In this document: positions 15,689 to 23,844 of the stretch, in pieces
Numbering within the stretch: position 1 is the first letter of the stretch
How the letters are laid out: every line of letters starts with the position of its first letter
Origin: CAZABG01 sp964460985
Lineage (GTDB): Bacteria > Chlamydiota > Chlamydiia > Chlamydiales > Parachlamydiaceae
DNA length: 39,547 nt
NCBI GenBank assembly: GCA_964460985.1
Contig: CAYWQX010000019.1
Location: forward strand, 1 to 39,547
Direction: 5' to 3'
Notes under the pieces: model-generated
Told to the model about the DNA's origin: nothing
Databases searched by the model: none
The model's input: only the letters and a program-made list of their open reading frames with translations
Made by a program: the position numbers and the translations under genes

Positions 15689-16603
15689 CTATTTGTGTAC
15701 CTCTACCCAATCCTTGACCTTTTTGACCAGCTCATCGCGAAAGTGGACAAAAAGGCGGGGATTCGGTGTAGGGTTCTCCCAATCAAACGAAGCGCACCCC
15801 GATAATAAACACTCTTTCGTGCAGTATCTCCCCAATTCCCTTAGACCGTCATAACGGTATTGATCATTCTCAACTCTTACTAACAATACAGGCGTCTCAA
15901 AAGCCAAACAGGGTAAAAAGGCATGCAACCGCGTAGTAACAACCGCTTTGGCATGCCTGTAATTTTCAAGCAGCCTTTCAGCCATTTTTTCTCTTACTTT
16001 AGGATGATGCCTTGTCCATTCATCCACATCATGAGTAAGTCTTACCACAGGTGTTTTAGTTGTAGAGGCTATATATTGATAAATTTTGTCGTCGACATCC
16101 ACCGCATAGATCACATCTTCTCTCGCATTGTCCCCTTTTGGTAAAGTAAGGGTGAGGCAAGCTGAAAAATAGGCATCAATACCGCGGCTTTTTAGCTCCT
16201 CCATCATATCGATATCGCGAGCCCCAATAGGCTCATGTTTCTTGAACCACTCTAACCCTTCTTCATTAAATACAGTGGGGTACATATTTTTTGTGACATG
16301 AAAGGAAATAACCAATGGATGAATGGAAGGAGCCGGAGGCCAGCATGTTTCAGGAGGAGCCTCCTCTAAGTACCAATGATAGTCTTTTCCATACACAAAC
16401 CACCCATTTATGATCGCATGGATGGGATCCCCTGGATAAACCGATAAAAATTCTCGCTCTATAAGCTGGGAATTTGCAGGAAGGAATTGCCTGGCTGCAA
16501 TGGTTTGAAAATCATCGCCGATGTTATAAGTGTTAGCACCAACATAACCAAATGTTGCTTCTAGATTTATCGAGAAAAATAAAGATAGTATTAAGAATTT
16601 CAT
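15689..16603 (-). CDS. Polysaccharide pyruvyl transferase-like protein with signal peptide
   Basis: The 304-residue protein fits the polysaccharide pyruvyl transferase family: YNIGDDFQTIAARQFL (26-41, the N-GD motif), EPIGARDIDM near 124, a SACLTLTLPKG segment near 147, and AVVTTRLHAFLPCLAFETPVLLV near 217. Members transfer pyruvyl ketals from phosphoenolpyruvate to cell-surface sugars, or in broader use act as glycosyltransferase-like enzymes. Unusually, a hydrophobic N-terminus (MKFLILSLFFSINLEA) resembling a signal peptide precedes the catalytic domain, suggesting export or membrane tethering. It stands alone, convergent with the DUF892 gene and divergent from the 16646 gene. Confidence 0.8.
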   Translation of the reverse strand: MKFLILSLFFSINLEATFGYVGANTYNIGDDFQTIAARQFLPANSQLIEREFLSVYPGDPIHAIINGWFVYGKDYHWYLEEAPPETCWPPAPSIHPLVISFHVTKNMYPTVFNEEGLEWFKKHEPIGARDIDMMEELKSRGIDAYFSACLTLTLPKGDNAREDVIYAVDVDDKIYQYIASTTKTPVVRLTHDVDEWTRHHPKVREKMAERLLENYRHAKAVVTTRLHAFLPCLAFETPVLLVRVENDQYRYDGLRELGRYCTKECLLSGCASFDWENPTPNPRLFVHFRDELVKKVKDWVEVHK

Positions 16604-16610
16604 TCAAACC

Positions 16611-16639
16611 TTGAATTGCAAATAAATTTTATATATAAT
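16611..16639 (+). promoter_or_regulatory. Strong sigma70-like promoter ending at the 16646 start codon
   Basis: TTGAAT (16611-16616), a 17-base spacer and a consensus TATAAT (16634-16639) form the best promoter in the window. Transcription would start about seven bases later, exactly at the ATG at 16646. This excludes the upstream in-frame ATG at 16616, which lies within the spacer, and implies a leaderless mRNA. Confidence 0.65.
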
Positions 16640-16645
16640 ATTTCT

Positions 16646-17371
16646 ATGATTAATTGTTTACATAAGATTTCTTGTGCCTATTTAAGATGGGAAAAACCTA
16701 AAACAGCCAAAGATGTCGTACTCATCGCTTTAAAAGCGTTAAGCTACTTGACTATTCTTTTACCACTCGCGGCTTTTGCCCTGACCAAACTTTGCCAGAA
16801 AAAAATTGCCCCTACCCATACAAACCAGGCGTCAGAAAAAACAAAGTTTTATTTCCCCCTCTTTTTGCAATTAAATATTCCTGAAACTACTTTTCCATCT
16901 AATTTAGGCATTACTGACTTATCTAAAAATATGAACCATTCGATGGAATACGTGACGGTTCCAGAAGGTCCCATGCTTTTTTTAAAACTTAAGATAAGGT
17001 TTCAAAAGATAGATGAAGCCGCACAAAGAAGCATCGAACATACCTACCAACTCCCCTCTACAGAAAATGAACAAGAATTAAAAATTTGTGTTCATCCCGA
17101 TCTTCCTGGTAATCCGCGCCTTTTGAGGATCGTCGCTCCTCAAATATTAACCAACCATCGGGGGCAGGTATTTACCTTAAACCAAGTTGTAAATTCTTTT
17201 TCCGATAATTCAGAGGAATTACATCCTGAGCGTGAAGTTCAACAAGATTTTAATTTGAAATGGTTGCTTTATAGATTGGTCAATAAGCAACCTGTTCAAC
17301 TGATTGAACAGACTAGTCCCATAGAAAATTTTAAAGATGTTAAAGGGATTTGGCACGTCAAACTAGCTTAA
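16646..17371 (+). CDS. Hypothetical protein with N-terminal membrane segment
   Basis: The product has 241 residues from the ATG at 16646. It has a short basic N-terminal part (CLHKISCAYLRWEKPKTAKD), a hydrophobic span around 22-46 (VLIALKALSYLTILLPLAAF) and a soluble C-terminal domain of about 190 residues with no motif I know. This layout, a conserved N-terminal hydrophobic segment followed by a variable soluble part, is reminiscent of lineage-specific families in environmental chlamydiae, but that is an impression. The stop overlaps the stop of the convergent MORN gene by four bases. Confidence 0.7.
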   Translation: MINCLHKISCAYLRWEKPKTAKDVVLIALKALSYLTILLPLAAFALTKLCQKKIAPTHTNQASEKTKFYFPLFLQLNIPETTFPSNLGITDLSKNMNHSMEYVTVPEGPMLFLKLKIRFQKIDEAAQRSIEHTYQLPSTENEQELKICVHPDLPGNPRLLRIVAPQILTNHRGQVFTLNQVVNSFSDNSEELHPEREVQQDFNLKWLLYRLVNKQPVQLIEQTSPIENFKDVKGIWHVKLA

Positions 17372-17841
17372 GGCTTGAGCCTCTCAATCGCAATATGATG
17401 AATGGTTAGTTGCGAGGCATATTGAAGAGCTATTTGATCATTTAGCCATTTCCCCTCATATTTTCCATTTATTTCACAATAAAGACCGTGTCCATGGCGC
17501 TTGTCATGATCCCAATCTCCGTCATACCAAGACATCGGATCATACTTCATATAACCTTTCCCATGGCGAAGGAGTCTCCCCTCTTGCAGAATCACCTCTC
17601 CTTGATAATAAGAGTTAAAAACAACGTACGAAATTTTCCCCTTCAAGGGGAGATCCTCTTTAAAAAAACCCTCAAAGATATAGTGGGAATGGATGAGATG
17701 GCCGTATCCTTCTCTTTTACCATTAAGGAATTCTCCGATATAGCTGTGGCCATCCGGATAGTCGGCTCTTCCTCTAGATAAACAGGGAGAATCATTCAAC
17801 GGAGGGGAACTAGGTGTTTTAATATCGATAGGAAGGCTCAT
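17368..17841 (-). CDS. MORN-repeat protein
   Basis: The 157-residue protein contains several MORN repeats: GEFLNGKREGYGHL near 37, YDGDWDHDKRHGHGLY near 107 and YEGKWLND near 128, with degenerate copies between them (FEGFFKEDLPLKGK, YQGEVI). MORN repeats form beta-hairpin sheets that bind lipids or proteins, and occur in secreted or effector-like bacterial proteins as well as cell-wall related ones. There is no signal peptide or membrane span. It shares a short divergent region with the DUF6624 gene and has its own promoter-like sequence next to the ATG. Confidence 0.85.
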   Translation of the reverse strand: MSLPIDIKTPSSPPLNDSPCLSRGRADYPDGHSYIGEFLNGKREGYGHLIHSHYIFEGFFKEDLPLKGKISYVVFNSYYQGEVILQEGRLLRHGKGYMKYDPMSWYDGDWDHDKRHGHGLYCEINGKYEGKWLNDQIALQYASQLTIHHIAIERLKP

Positions 17842-17849
17842 ACAAAATT

Positions 17850-17878
17850 CTCATAGCCTGTCCCTCTTTCATCAGCAA
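17850..17878 (-). promoter_or_regulatory. Promoter for the MORN gene (TTGCTG, 17 bases, TATGAG)
   Basis: Read leftward, TTGCTG (17873-17878) and TATGAG (17850-17855) are separated by 17 bases; the -10 ends eight bases before the ATG. No Shine-Dalgarno is visible. Confidence 0.45.
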
Positions 17879-17886
17879 TCAATTTC

Positions 17887-17916
17887 TTGCTCTCTAGAGA
17901 GGACTTACTTTAAACT
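17887..17916 (+). promoter_or_regulatory. Promoter for the DUF6624 gene (TTGCTC, 18 bases, TAAACT)
   Basis: TTGCTC (17887-17892) and TAAACT (17911-17916) are 18 bases apart and the -10 ends six bases before the ATG at 17923. The nearest GAGG is about 20 bases upstream of the ATG, too far to act as a Shine-Dalgarno. Confidence 0.4.
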
Positions 17917-17922
17917 ATCTGT

Positions 17923-18447
17923 ATGAATATACAACTACAGCAAGCGATCATCAAACGATCCGAGGAAGAGCAAACATTAAGAGCCTTATGGAGCGAATCG
18001 ACTGAAGTTGAAGCCAAACAACTCAGAGCTCAAATCGATGCCCTCGATCTTAAAAACGCCTCTTTGATTGAAGAGGTGATAAATAAATATGGCTGGCCTG
18101 GATTTTCTAAAGTTGGAAAAGAGGGATCGCACGGTTTTTTTATATTGGTGCAGCACACGCCTAATCTAGCCTTAAAAGAGAGGGCTTTAAAGCTTTTACA
18201 AGAAGCGTTGAAAAATCAAGAGGCTCAAAAAGATCATTTTGCCCTCCTAAAAGATAGAGTCTCTGTATCAAAAGGCCTTCCCCAATTGTACGGCACTCAA
18301 TTTCAAGATGATTTTATCACACCTTATCCTATAGAGGATGAAGAGCATTTGGAGGAGCGGAGGAAAGAGATGGGATTAAGCTCCATGGAGGAGTATCGGC
18401 AAGGGATGAAGAGACTCTATCTAAATCGCATCGAAGGAAAAAAGTAG
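17923..18447 (+). CDS. DUF6624-like protein
   Basis: The 174-residue protein has the consensus look of the DUF6624 family: KYGWPGFSKVGKEGSHGFF (about 54-72), LVQHTPN, then FALLKDRVSVSKGLPQLYGTQF (about 106-127). The family is soluble and uncharacterised, present in many bacteria. The C-terminal 45 residues are highly charged (EDEEHLEERRKEMG). It is divergent from the MORN gene and about 70 bases upstream of the exporter operon on the same strand. Confidence 0.8.
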   Translation: MNIQLQQAIIKRSEEEQTLRALWSESTEVEAKQLRAQIDALDLKNASLIEEVINKYGWPGFSKVGKEGSHGFFILVQHTPNLALKERALKLLQEALKNQEAQKDHFALLKDRVSVSKGLPQLYGTQFQDDFITPYPIEDEEHLEERRKEMGLSSMEEYRQGMKRLYLNRIEGKK

Positions 18448-18515
18448 GCTAATCTACCCCCTTTTTCTAAAAACTTTTTGATTGTTTGCCTGTTTTAGAT
18501 TACCTTTTAAAGTCT

Positions 18516-19655
18516 ATGGCGAAAATCGCGCTTAAAATGTTATTCGGAGATCGAGCGAAATACCTTGGTTTGATTTTTGGCGTCACTTTCGCAACCCTCC
18601 TCATGTCGCAGCAGATCTCTATCTTTGTAGGGATCATGGCAAGAACGGCCGGCACTATTAACTCCGTTAGCGAAGCCGATATTTGGGTCATGGATAAAAG
18701 AGTTCGATATGTGGATGAAGTCGAACCTATGCGTGATGTCGAACTCTCGAAAGTAAGGGCGGTAGAAGGAGTTTTATGGGCAGTCCCCTTTTATAAGAGT
18801 CTAATCACCATCAGAATGCCCGATGGCTTAACCCAACAAGTGCAGCTTTTGGGTATTGATGATGTAAGCTTAGTGGGAATTTGCCCAAAAAGAATTCTGG
18901 GAGATCCCCTTTCCATCAGAAATCCCGATACAGCCATGATGGATTTAAATGGCTATTATTTCACCTGGCCAGGGGAGCCTTTAAAACTTGGGAAATATGT
19001 CGAGCTGAACGACAATCGTTTAATCATCAATGCTATTTGCAAAGTGCAGCCCACTTTTTTAACGTTTCCAATTCTTTATGTCTCTTATAATACAGCGCTT
19101 GCCATCACTCCTCCCCAGAGAAATAAGCTTTCTTTCATTCTTGTTAAAACCAAAGAGGGTTTTACGAAAGAAGAGGTCATTAAAAATATTCAAGACAAAA
19201 CCGATCTGCAAGCTTTAACCCAAAGAGATTTTGCGTGGAGAAGTATCAATTATTACCTCACCCGAACGGGGATACCGATTAACTTTGGCATCACCATCAT
19301 GCTGGGAGCGATTATTGGCGCTGCGATCACAGCGCAGACGTTTTACATATTCGTGGTAGAAAATCTAAAACAGTTTGCCGCCATGAAAGCTGTAGGGGTT
19401 ACAAACCAGCAGCTCTTAAAAATTGTTCTCATCCAGGCGTCTCTTGTCGGAATTATCGGCTACAGCCTTGGAATTGGCCTCACAGCTCTTTTTTTCTTTA
19501 TCACTCAAGATATTCCGGCATTAACCGGTTTTGTTCTTCACTGGCAAGTGATGCTCTTAAGTTTTGTGACGATCGTTGTCATCATCCTCTTTTCTATCCT
19601 TTTCTCGCTTAGAAAGGTTTTTAAACTAGACCCAGCTATTGTGTTTAGAGGCTAG
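18516..19655 (+). CDS. ABC exporter permease, DevC/MacB (FtsX-domain) type
   Basis: The 379-residue permease has one N-terminal membrane span (about 10-35), a large extracytoplasmic domain and three C-terminal spans (TIMLGAIIGAAITAQTFYIF; LLKIVLIQASLVGIIGYSLG; LLSFVTIVVIILFSILFSLR), the classic MacB/FtsX topology. The opening KIALKMLFGDRAKYLGLIFGV and the short size match DevC of DevBCA exporters. It likely works with the ATPase and membrane fusion protein that follow and an outer-membrane channel encoded elsewhere. A TTG at 18486 could add ten residues; the ATG is preferred. Substrate is unknown. Confidence 0.88.
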   Translation: MAKIALKMLFGDRAKYLGLIFGVTFATLLMSQQISIFVGIMARTAGTINSVSEADIWVMDKRVRYVDEVEPMRDVELSKVRAVEGVLWAVPFYKSLITIRMPDGLTQQVQLLGIDDVSLVGICPKRILGDPLSIRNPDTAMMDLNGYYFTWPGEPLKLGKYVELNDNRLIINAICKVQPTFLTFPILYVSYNTALAITPPQRNKLSFILVKTKEGFTKEEVIKNIQDKTDLQALTQRDFAWRSINYYLTRTGIPINFGITIMLGAIIGAAITAQTFYIFVVENLKQFAAMKAVGVTNQQLLKIVLIQASLVGIIGYSLGIGLTALFFFITQDIPALTGFVLHWQVMLLSFVTIVVIILFSILFSLRKVFKLDPAIVFRG

Positions 19656-19658
19656 ATC

Positions 19659-20381
19659 ATGAAACCTGCCATCCAAGTTAAAAATCTGAGCAAAGACTTC
19701 CCTGTTGAAAGTCAAATGATTCGGGTTCTTTTTGATATCTCGATGCAAATTCAGCAAGGAGAGATGACGATGCTGGTCGGCCCGTCGGGCTGCGGCAAAA
19801 CGACTCTCATTTCAATTGTTTCAGGGATTTTATCGGCCACGGACGGAGAAATTCATCTTTTCGATCATCTTCTTAATCAAATGAACGATCGGGAAAAAGT
19901 TCTCTTTAGAAGAAAAAATATCGGCTTTATCTTTCAACAATACAACTTACTCCCATCCTTAACTGCTGAAGAGAATGCTGCGATGCCTTTAATTGCGGAC
20001 AACGTCTCTTACGAAGAGGCTTTATATAAAGCCAAAGATATTCTAGAAAAAATCGGAATGAAAGGGCAGACGGAAAAGTATCCTCGCCAACTCTCAGGAG
20101 GCCAGCAACAAAGAGTCGCGATTGCAAGAGCTTTAGTCCATGACCCTAAGCTTATCATCTGCGACGAGCCGACGGCTGCTTTAGACAAAACCACAGGCCA
20201 TGCGGTGATGGAGAATTTAAAAGATATTTCCAAAGATGATAAAAGAGCTGTATTAATCGTAACTCACGACAATAGAATCTATCATTTCGCCGATCGCATT
20301 TTAGAGATGAGCGACGGCAGAATTATCGGCGATTATCCCGCCAAACTCTTTTTGGAGAAACTAGGTAATGAAACCTCTTAA
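19659..20381 (+). CDS. ABC exporter ATP-binding protein, DevA/MacB/LolD-like
   Basis: The 240-residue ATPase has Walker A GPSGCGKTT (41-49), Q-loop FIFQQYNLLPSLT (90-102), signature LSGGQQQRVAIARAL (145-159), Walker B LIICDEPTAALD (165-176) and H-loop VTHDNRIYHFADRI. This is the MacB/LolD subfamily that energises FtsX-type permeases. It starts three bases after the permease stop with AGAGG upstream, and its end overlaps the membrane fusion gene, so the three genes form one operon. Confidence 0.92.
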   Translation: MKPAIQVKNLSKDFPVESQMIRVLFDISMQIQQGEMTMLVGPSGCGKTTLISIVSGILSATDGEIHLFDHLLNQMNDREKVLFRRKNIGFIFQQYNLLPSLTAEENAAMPLIADNVSYEEALYKAKDILEKIGMKGQTEKYPRQLSGGQQQRVAIARALVHDPKLIICDEPTAALDKTTGHAVMENLKDISKDDKRAVLIVTHDNRIYHFADRILEMSDGRIIGDYPAKLFLEKLGNETS

Positions 20382-21264
20382 AATTAATTTTTTTAGCCAT
20401 ATCATCCCTTTGATAGGACTCATAGGCCTCTTGTTTGCTCTTTATTCGGTGTTTAGCGTGAAGCCTGCCGAAAAAAGGGATCCTATCGTCACCCCTCCTA
20501 TCAATGAGTTTGAAAATACGGTTTCAGGGATCGGTGTGGTCGAGCCTCAAAGCGAGCTGATCAGTCTTGGGACTGAACTATCCGGCATTGTTCGAGAAGT
20601 AAGAGTTGAGGTGGGAGATATCGTTAAAAAGGGGGACATTCTTTTTCAGCTCGATCAAAGAGATATCGATGCTGAAATCAAACGGTTAGAAGAGAGTTTA
20701 AAAGCCGCCCAAATCCAAGCGCTAGACAGCCAGAAGCAGTTTAATCTCGTTGACGCTGTCAAAGATAAAAGGGCCATCTCCATGGATGAGTTTGATCGAA
20801 AAAAATATGCCTCTGAGCTTGCTGATGTAAGAGTGAAAGAAATTGAAGCAGAGCTCAATAAGGCTAAAACAACCAAGGAGCGTTTAAATGTGACGGCTCC
20901 CATCGACGGGCAGATTTTAGAAGTGAATGTAAGGCCCGGAGAATTTGCTCCTGCCGGCGCCAATCAAACTCCGCTGATTCGCATGGGCGATGTAACTAGG
21001 CTTCATGTGAGGGTGGAAATTGATGAAGAAGACTCCATTAATGTGTCGGCTAATAGTGAGGCGTATGGATTAAAACGGGGAGACACCCAAAAAAAATATC
21101 CCCTCTCTTTTGTCCGCTTTGAGCCTTATATAAAGCCTAAGCAAAATCTCGCCGTTTCAGGACAGCGAGTAGACACCCGTGTTCTTCAAGTCATTTATGC
21201 TCTTCCTCAAGATCAAAAAGACATTTTTGTAGGACAGCAAATGGATATTTTTATAAAAAAATAA
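20368..21264 (+). CDS. Periplasmic membrane fusion protein, HlyD/DevB family
   Basis: The 298-residue protein has an N-terminal membrane anchor (HIIPLIGLIGLLFALYSVF, 11-29), a lipoyl-like barrel half (GTELSGIVREVRVEVGDIVKKGDILFQLDQRDI), a coiled-coil hairpin (about 105-170) and the return half VTAPIDGQILEVNVRPGEFA. These are the standard parts of HlyD/MacA/DevB adaptors that link an inner-membrane ABC exporter to an outer-membrane channel. It is shorter than most MacA proteins and its hairpin is short. The 14-base overlap with the ATPase gene shows coupling. Confidence 0.9.
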   Translation: MKPLKINFFSHIIPLIGLIGLLFALYSVFSVKPAEKRDPIVTPPINEFENTVSGIGVVEPQSELISLGTELSGIVREVRVEVGDIVKKGDILFQLDQRDIDAEIKRLEESLKAAQIQALDSQKQFNLVDAVKDKRAISMDEFDRKKYASELADVRVKEIEAELNKAKTTKERLNVTAPIDGQILEVNVRPGEFAPAGANQTPLIRMGDVTRLHVRVEIDEEDSINVSANSEAYGLKRGDTQKKYPLSFVRFEPYIKPKQNLAVSGQRVDTRVLQVIYALPQDQKDIFVGQQMDIFIKK

Positions 21265-21265
21265 A

Positions 21266-22309
21266 TCAGTGGCCTGCAAGATAGCCGGTTGTCCAGGCGT
21301 TTTGGAAATTAAATCCCCCGGTCACTCCATCGATATCCAAAATTTCTCCTGCAAAGTGAAGTCCCGGACAAATTTTACTTTCCATATTCTTGAAACTGAC
21401 CTCCTTTAAAAGGACCCCTCCCGCCGTTACAAACTCCGCTTTATAGGGTGTCTTGCCGTCGATCTGATACTCGCTTTCATGAAGTTTAAGAGGATCTATC
21501 GCCTTAGCCAAATTTTTTGGAATAGGAAGCTCAGGATCCGGCTGCCAATCGATCGTAAAGGGTGCTTTATAGTTGACGGAGTGCAAATATCTCGCTTGAA
21601 AGGCAGACATCTTGAGGATAGCCGGCCCCGAAAATCCCCAGTGGGTCAAAACCATCGGTCCTTCAGTGACCATCTTGCCCAATTTTACACGTACTTTCTG
21701 CAAAGATATTCCGCTCAAATCCAGGAGCGGCGAGGTCGGGCAATTAAAGGAGAAGAGGGAGGGCACAGGATCTACAATGGTATGGCCAAGCGATTTAGCT
21801 AAAAGATGTCCATTCGGGTTAGAGCCGGTGGCTAATATCACTTTATCCGCTTGAAGAGACTCTCCATTTTTTAAAGTTAGAGTAAAACCGGGCTCTATTT
21901 TTTCTACAGCGCTTTCAAGTTTGATAACAATTTTAAGCTTCGCTGCCTCTTTTAAAAAACATTGAATGATCGTTTCGGAAGAATCGGTAACCGGAAACAT
22001 TCTGCCATCTTCTTCCGTTTTTAACTTCACCCCCCTTTTCTCAAACCAGGCTAAGGTGTCCTGAGGCTGGAATCTGTTAAAAGGGCCTAAAAGCTCAATC
22101 GATCCCCGCGGATAGTTTTTAATGAGCTCTTTAGGCTCAAAGCATGAGTGGGTGACGTTGCACCTGCCGCCGCCTGAAATGCGAACCTTTGAAAGAAGCT
22201 GCCTTGTTTTTTCTAGAATGACAACCTCATCCTCCGGATGGCTTTCTTTATGAACTAAAGCCGAGAAAAAGCCTGCCGCTCCCCCTCCAATCACGATCAC
22301 TTTCAACAT
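21266..22309 (-). CDS. HI0933-family NAD(P)/FAD-dependent oxidoreductase
   Basis: The 347-residue flavoprotein begins with a dinucleotide-binding motif VIVIGGGAAGFFSALVHKE, followed by LSKVRISGGGRCNVTHSC (39-56), ILATGSNPNGH, and ends with GVTGGFNFQNAWTTGYLAGH. These are signatures of the HI0933/YhiN/BaiN family. The reaction in most members is unknown. It is somewhat shorter than the usual 390-420 residues, with an abbreviated central domain. It is convergent with the exporter operon (a one-base gap) and divergent from the photolyase gene. Confidence 0.9.
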   Translation of the reverse strand: MLKVIVIGGGAAGFFSALVHKESHPEDEVVILEKTRQLLSKVRISGGGRCNVTHSCFEPKELIKNYPRGSIELLGPFNRFQPQDTLAWFEKRGVKLKTEEDGRMFPVTDSSETIIQCFLKEAAKLKIVIKLESAVEKIEPGFTLTLKNGESLQADKVILATGSNPNGHLLAKSLGHTIVDPVPSLFSFNCPTSPLLDLSGISLQKVRVKLGKMVTEGPMVLTHWGFSGPAILKMSAFQARYLHSVNYKAPFTIDWQPDPELPIPKNLAKAIDPLKLHESEYQIDGKTPYKAEFVTAGGVLLKEVSFKNMESKICPGLHFAGEILDIDGVTGGFNFQNAWTTGYLAGH

Positions 22310-22369
22310 AAGGCAACTATTATACCCTTTCTCTTGAAATAATTGCTTGCCTTTTGCAAATTACTCCCT

Positions 22370-23797
22370 ATGGTATCGCTCATTTTCCCCCATCAGCTCT
22401 ACGAACATCACCCGGCTTTACAAAAGGGGAGGAAAGTTTATTTATGCGCCCATCCCCTCTTTTTTCATGACAAGGTCTACCCGGTAAATTTTCATAAAAT
22501 GAAGCTGGTCCTGCACGTGGCAAGCCTTAAGGCCTATCATAAAAAACTTGTGAGTGAAGGCTTTCAAGTTGAGTGGATCGAGCATTTAAAAGAGATGAAG
22601 GCGGATAAAATCATAACCTGCGAGCTTACCGACTTTATTTTAGAAAAAAGGCTGAAGGAACTTAAAATACCCATTCAATGGGTTAAAGACCCCGGTTTTT
22701 TATCCCCGATCGAATTTCTGGAAGATACCTTAGGGGATAAAAAACATTATTTGATGGCCTCTTTCTACATGGCTCAAAGAAAAAGAATGAATATCCTCAT
22801 GCAAGGAGGAAAGCCGGTCGGAGGGAAATGGTCTTTTGATGCCGAGAACCGCAAAAAAATGCCCTCTTCAGTCCTAATCCCCCCTCTTCCGAAAATCAAA
22901 GAATCGGAAGAAGTTGTAGAAGCTAAAAAATGGGTCGAAAAAAACTTCAAAAATAATCTTGGTTCGGCAGAAAACTTTTTCTATCCCACAACCCATAAAG
23001 AGGCCAAGAAATGGTTAGCCGATTTTCTTGAACAGCGCTTCAGCCTCTATGGCGAGTACCAAGACGCTTTAACCAATAACAATTCTTATCTTTTTCACTC
23101 TCTATCGACCCCTATGTTGAATATTGGACTTTTAACACCGGATGAAGTCGTTCAAAAAGCCTTATCCTATACAGGCAAAGTTCCGCTTAATTCCTTGGAA
23201 GGATTCATACGGCAGGTCATCGGATGGAGAGAATTTATGCGGGGGGCCTACCTTTTTAAGGGGGTCGAGATGAGAAATAGTAATTTCTGGAAGCACGAAG
23301 GAGTGATTAAAGAAGCTTTTTATACCGGGAAAACAGGGATTGAGCCGGTCGATCAGCTGATTTTACGCCTTAATACAACCGCGTACGGCCATCATATCGA
23401 ACGGCTCATGGTTATGGGAAACCTTTTTTTCCTGTTGGAAATCAAACCAGATGAGGTCTACCGATGGTTTATGGAGTATTTTATCGATGCCTACGATTGG
23501 GTGATGGTTCCGAACGTCTACGGGATGAGCCAGTGTTCGGATGGAGGATCTATCACGACGAAACCCTACTTTTCCGGATCCAATTATCTAACCAAAATGA
23601 GCAATTATCCCGATGGAGCCTGGAAGGAAATCTGGGATGCCCTCTTCTGGCGGTTTGTCTATAAACACCAAAGCTTCTTTTTAAAAAATCCGCGGTTAAG
23701 CGTTATGATTAAGACGCTTAATAAAATGAATCCTGATGTTTTTAAAAAACGACTTGATCTAGCAGATAATACTATTTCTCGGCTTACTAAAAAATAA
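22370..23797 (+). CDS. Photolyase-related protein (iron-sulfur bacterial cryptochrome/photolyase family) lacking the cluster loop
   Basis: The 475-residue protein matches the deoxyribodipyrimidine photolyase-related (FeS-BCP, PhrB-like) family: an N-terminal Rossmann region (SLIFPHQLYEHHP), FIRQVIGWREFMRG (279-292), TAYGHHIERLMVMGNLFFLL (337-355), EYFIDAYDWVMVPNVYGMSQ (369-388) and TTKPYFSGSNYLTKMSNY (396-413). The family repairs UV (6-4) photoproducts using FAD. After MSNY the family normally has a Cys-rich loop (C-x-x-C ... CPF) binding a 4Fe-4S cluster; here it is replaced by PDGAWKEIWDALFWRF, with no cysteine. The start ATG at 22370 is chosen because the strand VSLIFPHQL follows directly. 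Confidence 0.88.
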   Translation: MVSLIFPHQLYEHHPALQKGRKVYLCAHPLFFHDKVYPVNFHKMKLVLHVASLKAYHKKLVSEGFQVEWIEHLKEMKADKIITCELTDFILEKRLKELKIPIQWVKDPGFLSPIEFLEDTLGDKKHYLMASFYMAQRKRMNILMQGGKPVGGKWSFDAENRKKMPSSVLIPPLPKIKESEEVVEAKKWVEKNFKNNLGSAENFFYPTTHKEAKKWLADFLEQRFSLYGEYQDALTNNNSYLFHSLSTPMLNIGLLTPDEVVQKALSYTGKVPLNSLEGFIRQVIGWREFMRGAYLFKGVEMRNSNFWKHEGVIKEAFYTGKTGIEPVDQLILRLNTTAYGHHIERLMVMGNLFFLLEIKPDEVYRWFMEYFIDAYDWVMVPNVYGMSQCSDGGSITTKPYFSGSNYLTKMSNYPDGAWKEIWDALFWRFVYKHQSFFLKNPRLSVMIKTLNKMNPDVFKKRLDLADNTISRLTKK

Positions 23798-23809
23798 ATC
23801 AGCCATCCC

Positions 23810-23838
23810 TTGAGAATCAATAATCGGATTGCTAACAT
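23810..23838 (+). promoter_or_regulatory. Promoter for the 23845 ABC gene (TTGAGA, 17 bases, TAACAT)
   Basis: TTGAGA (23810-23815, five of six matches) and TAACAT (23833-23838, four of six) are separated by 17 bases. The -10 ends six bases before the ATG at 23845 and no Shine-Dalgarno is present, so a leaderless mRNA is predicted. Confidence 0.5.
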
Positions 23839-23844
23839 TTCGAC

